Positions 1 through 7,227 of a stretch of 64,000 nt of DNA are shown here, one piece after another. This DNA comes from Lentzea pudingi. GTDB lineage: Bacteria > Actinomycetota > Actinomycetes > Mycobacteriales > Pseudonocardiaceae. Positions within the stretch are counted from its first letter, which is position 1; each line of letters opens with the position of its first letter. Below the pieces are notes generated by a model, which had not been told where the DNA came from, did not search any database, and saw only the letters and a list, made by a program, of their open reading frames with translations. The stretch covers positions 124,001 to 188,000 of the forward strand of contig NZ_BMNC01000003.1 of NCBI RefSeq assembly GCF_014646255.1, given 5' to 3'. The translations under genes and the position numbers were made by a program.

Positions 1-209
1 TCGTCGGCGATCTTCGCGACGATCGGCATGGTGATCGCCGACGTGATGATCAGCGTGGTGGACAGCAGCCCGGCCTGGGCCGGGTCGAGGCCGAGCTCGC
101 GTTGCAGCAGGGGCAGTGCGGGGAACGGGATGCTTTCGAGCGCGCCGATCGTGACGGCCAGGGCGGCCAGGACCGCCATCGCGGGCCGGGTGGAGCGGGG
201 TGTGGTCAC
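1..209 (-). CDS. MFS transporter, N-terminal fragment
   Basis: Only the first 69 codons are inside the window; the gene runs off the left edge. Translation from the GTG at 209 gives a short basic N-terminus, a hydrophobic helix, the loop LLQRELGLDPAQAGLL and the start of a second helix, which is the usual opening of DHA1-type major facilitator drug exporters. A GTG start fits because it lies just before the first membrane segment. An inverted repeat about 31 bp upstream (240-256) may be an operator. The substrate cannot be told from this fragment. Confidence 0.75.
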   Translation of the reverse strand, partial: MTTPRSTRPAMAVLAALAVTIGALESIPFPALPLLQRELGLDPAQAGLLSTTLIITSAITMPIVAKIAD

Positions 210-239
210 GGCTGGTCTCCCTCGTCCGGGGGCCAGTAA

Positions 240-256
240 AGCTACAAGGTGTAGCT
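240..256. promoter_or_regulatory. Inverted repeat AGCTACA-N3-TGTAGCT, candidate operator
   Basis: Two perfect 7-bp arms flank a 3-bp centre in the 166-bp gap between the leftward MFS fragment (start 209) and the rightward glycosyltransferase (start 376). The form and position suit a regulator site for the MFS gene. A second, weaker pair (TTCCGC at 273-278, GCGGAA at 290-295) lies nearby. No other signal is seen in this gap. Confidence 0.4.
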
Positions 257-375
257 GAAATCCGACAGGGTTTTCCGCAACAATCTGTAGCGGAATCACC
301 GAGCAACCAAACCGGCGGACGCCCCGTTTCGGGAAGTGTCGGGCTTGTCCCACCCCCTGAAAGGACCGAGCGGAC

Positions 376-1941
376 TTGTCGCTCGCCACCGTCCAGCGCC
401 CTGTCGAGGTGCCCCTGCCGCCAGAGCGGGCGCGTGCACCGCGGCGATGGCTGTTCGTGCTGGCCGCCGCCGTGCTGCTGGCCCAGATGGCGATCGCGAT
501 GATCACCACGGCGGTCGGGCAGACACCGACCGTCGACGAGCCGGTCTACATCGGCGCCACGGTCGTCTACCTGGAGCAGCGCAGCCTGCGCTACAACCCG
601 GAACACCCGCCGCTGGGCAAGCTGATCATGGCGACCGGCCTCGCGTTCGCCGATGCGCGCCTCGACCCGGGCTTCCGGGGAGACCAGACCGAACTGGGCC
701 GGCACCTGCTCTACGAGTCGGGCAACGACCCCGGCGCGTTGCTGCTCGCGGCCAGACTTCCGATGATCGTGCTCACGCTGCTGTTCGGGCTGGTCGTCCT
801 CCTGTTCGCCGCGGACGTCACGAACCGGTCGGGCGGGCTCGTCGCGCTGGCCCTCTACGCGTTCTCGCCGGACGTCATCGCCCACGGATCATTGGCCACG
901 CTGGACGTTCCGGCGGCCGGGTTCCTGCTCACGTCGGCCTGGCTGCTGTGGCGGGCACGCGCCGATCCCGCGCTCTACCTGCCCCTCGCCGGACTCGCGC
1001 TCGGCGCGGCGCTGGCGACGAAGACGAACACCCTGGCCGCGGTCCCGGTGCTGCTGTTCCTGGTCCTCTGGCAGGCACGGGTCAAGGCCGCGCTCGCCCT
1101 GGTGCTGATCGCGATCGCCGTGGTGTGGGCGTCGTACCTCGCGGTGGATCCGTTGCTGCGCTGGGAAACCCCGCCCGGCCTGCCGGGAGCACCGGTCTGG
1201 TTGCTGCCGTTCCCCGAGCCCTACCTCGACGGGCTGCGCGTCCAGCTGGGGTTCGAGCACCGCGTCTGGGGCGGCTACCTCTTCGGCACGCACTACGAGG
1301 GGTCGCACTGGTACTACCTGCCGGCGGCGTTGCTGGTGAAGACACCGGTGGGCGCCCTGCTGCTCTGGGCGGCCGGAGCCGTCGCGATGATCAGACGCCC
1401 GGCGGCCGCGTACGTCCTCGCCCCCGCCGCCGCACTGCTGCTGTTCGCGATGACCGGCAACCGCGACCTGGGCGTCCGGTACGCGATCTTCGTGCCGATG
1501 TTCCTCGCGGTGGCCGCCGCGATGGTCGCCCACCGGCGTTACGCGGCGATCGCGGTCGCGCTGGTCGCCGCCAGTTCACTGTGGACGTTCCCGTTCTACC
1601 TGCCGTACTCCAACGAGGTGTTCGGCGGCCCGTCCAAGACCCACCTGCACCTGCACGACTCGAACGCCGACTGGGGTCAGGACCTCGGCAGGCTCGCCGA
1701 ACGGCTCAAGCGCTACCCCGGCGAACGGAAGTGGCTCGTCTACAAGGGCTCCGGGGTACCCGAGCACTACGGCATCCGCGCGGCCGACCCGCGCGAGGTC
1801 GCCTCGGACCAGGTGCACGGGCTGCTCGTCGTGTCCAACACGGCCATCGCGAAGGCCGACGACGCGCTGCGGGAACTGATCGACACGAGCGCGCCGATCG
1901 ACATCGTCGGCCACTCCATCACGATCTTCCGCCGAGCATAG
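376..1941 (+). CDS. GT39-like (GT-C) membrane glycosyltransferase
   Basis: The 521-residue protein starts at TTG 376, with AAAGGA about 10 bases upstream. It has an N-terminal helix (about 25-47), an acidic DE pair in the first extracytoplasmic loop (about 54-55), a conserved HPP shortly after (about 77-79) and roughly nine further membrane segments. This layout is typical of GT-C transferases of the PMT/ArnT group (GT39), which move sugars from polyprenyl-phosphate donors to acceptors outside the membrane. The C-terminal third is a soluble domain with a DSNADWGQD motif common in actinobacterial members. Donor and acceptor are unknown. The gene stands alone. Confidence 0.8.
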   Translation: MSLATVQRPVEVPLPPERARAPRRWLFVLAAAVLLAQMAIAMITTAVGQTPTVDEPVYIGATVVYLEQRSLRYNPEHPPLGKLIMATGLAFADARLDPGFRGDQTELGRHLLYESGNDPGALLLAARLPMIVLTLLFGLVVLLFAADVTNRSGGLVALALYAFSPDVIAHGSLATLDVPAAGFLLTSAWLLWRARADPALYLPLAGLALGAALATKTNTLAAVPVLLFLVLWQARVKAALALVLIAIAVVWASYLAVDPLLRWETPPGLPGAPVWLLPFPEPYLDGLRVQLGFEHRVWGGYLFGTHYEGSHWYYLPAALLVKTPVGALLLWAAGAVAMIRRPAAAYVLAPAAALLLFAMTGNRDLGVRYAIFVPMFLAVAAAMVAHRRYAAIAVALVAASSLWTFPFYLPYSNEVFGGPSKTHLHLHDSNADWGQDLGRLAERLKRYPGERKWLVYKGSGVPEHYGIRAADPREVASDQVHGLLVVSNTAIAKADDALRELIDTSAPIDIVGHSITIFRRA

Positions 1942-1946
1942 GTAGC

Positions 1947-1986
1947 GAAAGTTCCGTACCCCTACGGATGCGGACCCTGATTGTTC
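1947..1986 (+). promoter_or_regulatory. Promoter element shared with the subtilase promoter
   Basis: These 40 bases align without gaps to the complement of 7171-7210, with 27 of 40 identities. The conserved blocks are GAAAG, TA(C/T)CCCTACG and GATTGTTC. The element ends about 90 bp before the trypsin-like gene at 2077; its partner ends 78 bp before the subtilase at 7092. The CCCTACG block may be an activator site overlapping a -35, and GATTGT a weak -10. That reading is inference. Confidence 0.55.
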
Positions 1987-2076
1987 CGCACGTGTCCTGC
2001 TCCGACAGTGATCGCAGTGAACGGCCCCCGTCCCTGCCCTGAGGTGGTCCGTTCCGAGATCCGGAGAGGAACCAAC

Positions 2077-3882
2077 GTGACGAGAACACCACGGTCCTGG
2101 GGCCTGCTGGCCCTGGTCGCGGCCACGGTGCTGGCGCCCGTCAGCATCGCGAACGCCGCACCGCCGAACGCCCCTGCGGCCAACTACCTGGGGGACACCG
2201 TCCCCGCCAACCTCGGTGACGCCTCGCCCATGTTCGTCGGCGGGCAGAACGCCACCGTGAGCGAGTTCCCCGGCATCGTCGCCGGCATCCGCGCCGGTGG
2301 CACCCGGCCGCAGGGCCAGACCTGCACCGGCACGGTCGTGGCGCCGCGCAAGATCCTGATCGCGGCGCACTGCGCGGACGCCCAGGGGGAGAAGAAGTTC
2401 GTCTACGGGCTCGACGACCTCAAGGACTACAACAACGGCAACGGCACCGGGTTCGCCGTGAACGTCGTCAGCTACAAGAAGCACCCGAAGTACGTCAACT
2501 TCGACCAGGGCTTCGACGTCGCCGTCGTGACCGTGGACCGCGACATCGCGCTCAAGGGCGGTGCCGCCTACCCGAAGTTCGCGACCTCCGCGGACGCGGG
2601 TGGCGCGGCGCCGGGCAAGACCGGCCTCGGCTTCGGCTACGGCAAGAAGGACTTCAACGACAACTCCGCCGACGTCACCCTCGACAAGGCGAGCCTGCCG
2701 GTCGTGAACGGTGACAGCGTCTGCCAGGGCGTCGGCGCGGGCTTCAAGTCGGCGACCATGATCTGCGCCGGGTACTCCGACGGCCGGATCTCGATCCTGC
2801 CCGGTGACAGCGGCGGCCCGCTGATCTTCGACGGCAAGATCTACGGCGTCGCGTCGTGGAGCCGGTCGGACTTCAAGTGGTACTCGATCTACGGCCGCCT
2901 CGACAACGAGATGGGCGACTGGGTCAAGACCGAGGTCGGCGAGCAGCCCCCGGTCGGTGACTTCGGGCTCACCGTCGCGCCGGGCAGCGGTTCGGTGGCG
3001 GCGGGCAAGACGATCTCCGCCGGCATCACCACCACGGCGGGCTCAGGTGGCGCGGAGAACGCCACGCTCTCGGCCTCTGGCCTGCCCAGCGGTGTGAAGG
3101 CGGTCTTCCAGCCGACGTCGGTCACCACCGGCGGCTCGGCCAAGGTCACGTTCGACGTCAGCGCCTCGGCACCGAACGGCACCTACGAGGTCTCGGTCAC
3201 CGGCACGACGCCGAGCGGCAAGACGGCGTCCGGCAAGTACTCGCTGACCGTCACCGGTGGGGGCGACCCGCAGCCGGGCGACTTCACGCTGGGCGCCTCA
3301 CCGAGCAGTGTCAAGGCGGCCAAGGGGAAGTACGCCTCCACGACGATCTCGTCGAACGGTGACGGCCAGACGATCACCCTGTCGGCGTCGGGTGTGCCGA
3401 GCGGCGTGAAGGCGACCTTCCAGCCGACGTCGATCAGCGCGGGCAGTTCGGCCAAGCTGACGCTGGACGTCTCCACCACCGCGACCGCCGGGACCTCCGG
3501 CATCACGGTCACCGGCACCGACGCGGGCGGCAAGACCGCCACCACCACGGTCTCGCTGACGGTGGAAGGCAGTGAGCCGCCGACCGGTGAGGTCACCGTG
3601 ACCGCGACGCCGTCGTCTGCGACGGTGAAGCAGGGGATGCTCGGCCAGACCCTGGTGAAGGCCAGTGGCGGCACCGGGAACCTGGCGCTCACCGCGTCCG
3701 GTGTTCCGGCCGGCGCGCAGATGTCGTTCAACCCGGCCACGATCGGCCAGAACGGCAGCAGCAACGTCTGGATCTTCACCAACTTCTCCACCCCGCCCGG
3801 CACCTACCCGATCACGATCAAGGCCACCTCGGCCGACGGGAAGACCGGCACGACGACGTTCACGCTGACCGTCACCAGGTAG
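2077..3882 (+). CDS. Secreted trypsin-like serine protease with three Ig-like repeats
   Basis: GTG 2077 follows GGAGAGGA and opens a Sec signal peptide (about 1-28) in a 601-residue protein. The S1 catalytic domain (about 53-318) begins at FVGGQNATVSEFP, an activation-type N-terminus, and contains His98 (AAHC), Asp147 (FDVAVV) and Ser245 (GDSGGP). Three repeats of about 90 residues follow, each with a conserved SG(V/L)P(S/A)G(V/A) motif and ending in SLTV or TLTV. They are predicted beta-sandwich domains that may bind surfaces or substrate. The protein probably degrades extracellular protein. It faces two subtilase genes across a shared terminator and shares a promoter element with them. Confidence 0.9.
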   Translation: MTRTPRSWGLLALVAATVLAPVSIANAAPPNAPAANYLGDTVPANLGDASPMFVGGQNATVSEFPGIVAGIRAGGTRPQGQTCTGTVVAPRKILIAAHCADAQGEKKFVYGLDDLKDYNNGNGTGFAVNVVSYKKHPKYVNFDQGFDVAVVTVDRDIALKGGAAYPKFATSADAGGAAPGKTGLGFGYGKKDFNDNSADVTLDKASLPVVNGDSVCQGVGAGFKSATMICAGYSDGRISILPGDSGGPLIFDGKIYGVASWSRSDFKWYSIYGRLDNEMGDWVKTEVGEQPPVGDFGLTVAPGSGSVAAGKTISAGITTTAGSGGAENATLSASGLPSGVKAVFQPTSVTTGGSAKVTFDVSASAPNGTYEVSVTGTTPSGKTASGKYSLTVTGGGDPQPGDFTLGASPSSVKAAKGKYASTTISSNGDGQTITLSASGVPSGVKATFQPTSISAGSSAKLTLDVSTTATAGTSGITVTGTDAGGKTATTTVSLTVEGSEPPTGEVTVTATPSSATVKQGMLGQTLVKASGGTGNLALTASGVPAGAQMSFNPATIGQNGSSNVWIFTNFSTPPGTYPITIKATSADGKTGTTTFTLTVTR

Positions 3883-3905
3883 CAGACCCCGTTGGGGGAG
3901 CAGGG

Positions 3906-3941
3906 GAAGAGCCCCGGAGCCAGTCGGCTCCGGGGCTCTTC
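3906..3941. terminator. Bidirectional terminator hairpin
   Basis: Two perfect 16-base arms (3906-3921 and 3926-3941) enclose the loop AGTC. The hairpin lies between the convergent ends of the trypsin-like gene (3882) and the subtilase (3958), so it can stop transcription from both sides. There is no strong T-run, as is usual in actinomycetes. Confidence 0.85.
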
Positions 3942-3957
3942 GCGTGGTGCGGGACCT

Positions 3958-5493
3958 CTAGACCGTCAGGGTCCAGGTGTCGATGTTGCCGGTGTCGTAG
4001 GTGTAGACGTCCTTGACCTGGAGCTTCCAGGTGCCGTTACGAGCTTCGGAAGACAGGTCGACGGTGTAGGTCTCGTGGACCCCCGCCGAGGACGAGGCGC
4101 CGCCCGACTTCTTCAGCACGTAGGACTTGCCGGACGGGCTGACGAGGTCGATCGCCAGGTCGCCGGTGTAGGTGTGGTTGATGTCGACCTTGACGGACGC
4201 CGAGGCCGTGGAGTTGCCGGCGCAGCCCGAGATCGTCACCGACGACGACACAGCGGTGTTCGTGTCCGGAATGGACACGTCGTCGCCGTTCGTGCCGGGA
4301 CCGCACTGCGGCGGGTTGGGGTCGCCGCCGATGAAACCGCTGTACAGCAGCTTGTTCGGCGAACCGGAGCCCGGGTTGGTGACCTTGCCGTCGGTGGCGT
4401 TGTTCACCAGCGCGTCGCGCAGGGCCTGGGGGCTCGCGGACGGGTTGGCCGACAGGTACAGGGCCGCGACCCCCGCGACGTGCGGGGTGGCCATGGACGT
4501 GCCGGACATGTTGGTGCTGACGCCGTTCAGTCCGAGCGAGGTGATGTTGTCACCCGGCGCGAAGATGTCCGTGCAGTTGCCGTAGTTCGAGAACGAGGCA
4601 CGGGCGTCGTTGGACGAGGTCGCGTTCACCGTGATCAGTGAGGCGATCTTGGCGGGGCCGGTGGAGCAGGCGTTCGTCGAGCTGTTGCCCGACGCGGCCG
4701 CCATCTGCACGCCGGAGGCGATCATGCCCGCGACGGCGTCGTTGCCGATGTCGGCGGTGTCGAAGGTCCACGAGGCGTTGACCACGGCCGGCTTCTGCGC
4801 GTTCGCCGTGATCCACTCGATGGCCTTGACACCGGCCGAGTCAGGGCCGCTGGTGCCACAACTGGCGCCGAGCATGCGGACCGAGACCAGCTTGGCCTTC
4901 TTGGCCACGCCCCAGGTCTTCGAGCCGACCGTGCCGGCCACGTGCGTGCCGTGGCCGGAGCAGTCCTGCCCGTTCTGGCCGTCCTCGATGAAGTCGGCGC
5001 CCACGGACGCGCGACCCTCGAAGTCGGCGATGTTCGTCTTCACGCCGGTGTCGGTGATGTAGACCGTCACGTTCGACGCGCCACTGCTGGGATAGGTGAA
5101 CTTCTTGTCCAGCGGCAGGTTCGCCTGGTCGACGCGGTCAAGACCCCACGTCGGGTTGGTCTGCACGTCGAGCGCTCGCGCGGTGCCGTCCTGGTAGACG
5201 GCCTTGACGGCCGGGTCGGCCGCCAGCTTCCGCGCCGCGGCCTCGGTCAGGTTCTTGACCTGGAAACCGCGCATGGCGTGGGAGAACACGGCGTCGATGT
5301 TGCCGCCGTAGCGTTGCGTGAGTGCCTGGGACGACGCCTGGATGGCGGCGCCGGGCTTCAACGACACGATGAAACTGCCGCCGGCCGCGGGGTTCTTGGC
5401 CTTGACGAAGTCGGCCTCAGCGGCCTGTGCCGGGGTGACCAGCACAGCCGAGGCGAGGGCGAGTACGGCGAGCCCGCAGGTGGTGCGGTGCAT
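3958..5493 (-). CDS. Secreted subtilisin-like protease (S8) with P domain, downstream copy
   Basis: ATG 5493 is preceded by GGAAGGA. The 511-residue protein has a signal peptide (1-24), an I9 inhibitor prodomain (about 38-108), an S8 catalytic domain (about 115-390) with Asp148 (DTG), His181 (HGTHVAG), oxyanion Asn270 and Ser333 (GTSMATPH), and a C-terminal P/proprotein-convertase domain (about 400-511) ending NIDTWTLTV. The usual NMSLGG segment reads NASWTF, so the substrate-binding strand differs from its neighbour. It lies 21 bp behind a second subtilase in the same direction, and the two look like a tandem duplication that has diverged and is co-transcribed. Confidence 0.92.
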   Translation of the reverse strand: MHRTTCGLAVLALASAVLVTPAQAAEADFVKAKNPAAGGSFIVSLKPGAAIQASSQALTQRYGGNIDAVFSHAMRGFQVKNLTEAAARKLAADPAVKAVYQDGTARALDVQTNPTWGLDRVDQANLPLDKKFTYPSSGASNVTVYITDTGVKTNIADFEGRASVGADFIEDGQNGQDCSGHGTHVAGTVGSKTWGVAKKAKLVSVRMLGASCGTSGPDSAGVKAIEWITANAQKPAVVNASWTFDTADIGNDAVAGMIASGVQMAAASGNSSTNACSTGPAKIASLITVNATSSNDARASFSNYGNCTDIFAPGDNITSLGLNGVSTNMSGTSMATPHVAGVAALYLSANPSASPQALRDALVNNATDGKVTNPGSGSPNKLLYSGFIGGDPNPPQCGPGTNGDDVSIPDTNTAVSSSVTISGCAGNSTASASVKVDINHTYTGDLAIDLVSPSGKSYVLKKSGGASSSAGVHETYTVDLSSEARNGTWKLQVKDVYTYDTGNIDTWTLTV

Positions 5494-5514
5494 GGGAAGT
5501 CCTTCCGGTGCTCG

Positions 5515-7092
5515 TCAGAACGTCAGGGTCCAGGTGTCGATGTTCCCGGCGTCGTAGGTCCAGACGTCGGTCACCTGCAACTTCCACGTGCCGTTGCGGT
5601 TCTCCGCGGAGGCGTCGACCGTGAAGGTCTCGTGCACACCGGCGGACGAGGTCGCGCCCTTGGCCTTCTTGAGGCTGTAGGTGGCGCCGGACGGACCGAC
5701 CAGGTCGATGGCCAGGTCAGCGGTGTACGGGTGGTTGATGTCCACCTTCACCTTGGTGGCGGTCGAGGCCTTGCCCGTGCAGTCGGTCACGCTGACGGAC
5801 GAGGACACGGCGGTGCCGGTGTCCGGAATGGACACGTCGTCGCCGTTGGTGGCCGCGGCACACGGCTCGGGGTCGGGGTCACCGCCGCCGATGAAGCTGA
5901 TGTTGAGCAGCTTGTTCGGCGACCCTTGCAGGTCGGTGATCTTGCCGGTCGTGGCGTTGTTCACCAGCGCGTCGCGAACCTGGGCAGGGGTGGCGGACGG
6001 GTTCGCGGACACGTACAGCGCGGCGGCACCGACGACGTGCGGGGTGGCCATCGAGGTGCCGCCCATGGACGTCGTGCCGCCGCCGTTCTTGGTCGACGTG
6101 ATGTTCGAGCCGGGCCCGAAGAGGTCGACGCAGGAGCCCCAGTTCGAGGCCTGCCCGCCGGTGTAGATCGAGCGCTTGTCGGCCGAGTCGCTGGCGGCCA
6201 CCGTGATGCCCTCCGGCACGCGGGCGGGGGAGGTGTTGCAGGCGTTGCCGTTGTTGTTGCCGGCCGCCAGGCCGAACGTCACGCCCGCCGCGATCGCGCG
6301 CTTCACCGCGTTGTCCACAGTGGAGTCCGCGCCGCCGCCGAGGCTCATGTTCGCCACGGCCGGCTTCCTCGCGTTCTGCGCGACCCAGTCGATGCCCTTG
6401 ATGATCTGCGAGTACTGGCCGTTGCCGGAGCAGTCGAGCACGCGGACCGCGACCAGGTTGACCTTCTTCGCCACGCCGTACGTCTTGGAGCCGACCGTGC
6501 CGGCGACGTGCGTGCCGTGGCCCTGGCAGTCCGACGCGTCGGCGTCGTTGTCGATGAAGTCGTAGCCGTCCTTGGCCCGGCCCTCGAACTCGGTGTGCTG
6601 CTTGTAGATCCCGGTGTCGAGGACGTACGCGGTCACGTTCGGCGCGGTGTTCGGGTAGGTGTACTTCGCGTCGACGGGCAGGTTCGCCTGGTCGATCCGG
6701 TCGAGCCCCCAGGTCGGGTTCGTCTGGGTGTCCGACATGCTCGCCCAGCCGTCCTGCTGCACGTAGGCCACGGCGGGGTCGGCGGCCAGGCGCTTCGCCG
6801 CCGCCTCGTCGAGCTTCACGGCGAAGCCGCGGACCGACGCGACGTAGGTGTTGCTGACCTTGCCGCCGTGCTTGCGGGCGAGGTCGAGCGCCTTCGCGTT
6901 GGTGGTGGGAGCGTCGCTCGCGCCGTCCTTGAACACGACGATGTAGCTGCCCGCGACGGGCCTGTCGGTCTTCTGGACCGACCCCGTCTGGCTCGAACCC
7001 GTCTGGGCGGCAACCGGGTTGCTCACCGCCGCCGCGACGGCCAGACCGATACCGGCCGCCGCGAGCACGCGTGTTGTGCGATCGAGTCGCAT
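5515..7092 (-). CDS. Secreted subtilisin-like protease (S8) with P domain, upstream copy
   Basis: The start at ATG 7092 gives a proper signal peptide (about 1-30) and has GGAGAA upstream; a longer open frame reaching 7212 has no such signal. The 525-residue protein has an I9 prodomain (about 48-115), an S8 domain with Asp159, His192 (HGTHVAG), the intact NMSLGGG segment (about 248-254) and Ser347 (GTSMATPH), then a P domain. It resembles the classical aqualysin/proteinase K type. It is the first gene of the pair, with the promoter element at 7171-7210 and a divergent LuxR-type regulator beyond. Confidence 0.92.
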   Translation of the reverse strand: MRLDRTTRVLAAAGIGLAVAAAVSNPVAAQTGSSQTGSVQKTDRPVAGSYIVVFKDGASDAPTTNAKALDLARKHGGKVSNTYVASVRGFAVKLDEAAAKRLAADPAVAYVQQDGWASMSDTQTNPTWGLDRIDQANLPVDAKYTYPNTAPNVTAYVLDTGIYKQHTEFEGRAKDGYDFIDNDADASDCQGHGTHVAGTVGSKTYGVAKKVNLVAVRVLDCSGNGQYSQIIKGIDWVAQNARKPAVANMSLGGGADSTVDNAVKRAIAAGVTFGLAAGNNNGNACNTSPARVPEGITVAASDSADKRSIYTGGQASNWGSCVDLFGPGSNITSTKNGGGTTSMGGTSMATPHVVGAAALYVSANPSATPAQVRDALVNNATTGKITDLQGSPNKLLNISFIGGGDPDPEPCAAATNGDDVSIPDTGTAVSSSVSVTDCTGKASTATKVKVDINHPYTADLAIDLVGPSGATYSLKKAKGATSSAGVHETFTVDASAENRNGTWKLQVTDVWTYDAGNIDTWTLTF

Positions 7093-7170
7093 CTCTGGTT
7101 CTCCGTTCTCGGCCGCCTCGGCAGGGGTGGGCGACCACGTGCCGATCACCATCGGTCGGCCCGCAACGGC

Positions 7171-7210
7171 GAACAATCCGGATATCTCTACGTAGGGATA
7201 CCCGTCTTTC
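7171..7210 (-). promoter_or_regulatory. Promoter element with CTACGTAG palindrome, between subtilase and LuxR gene
   Basis: Read on the minus strand, this is the partner of the element at 1947-1986. Here the CCCTACG block is part of a near-palindrome, ATCYCTACGTAGRGAT (14 of 16 symmetrical), the form expected for a dimeric regulator site. It lies 78 bp upstream of the subtilase start and 18 bp before the start of the divergent LuxR-family gene, so one protein could act on both. Confidence 0.55.
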
Positions 7211-7227
7211 ACCTACGATCGGTGCGG

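Noticed and set aside
4942..7227. A rightward open frame continuous with the LuxR-family gene, giving an apparent protein of more than 1700 residues
   Set aside because: The upstream 760 codons lie opposite the two subtilase genes, are rich in Arg, Gly and Val with no domain, and are an artefact of high GC. The regulator starts at 7228.
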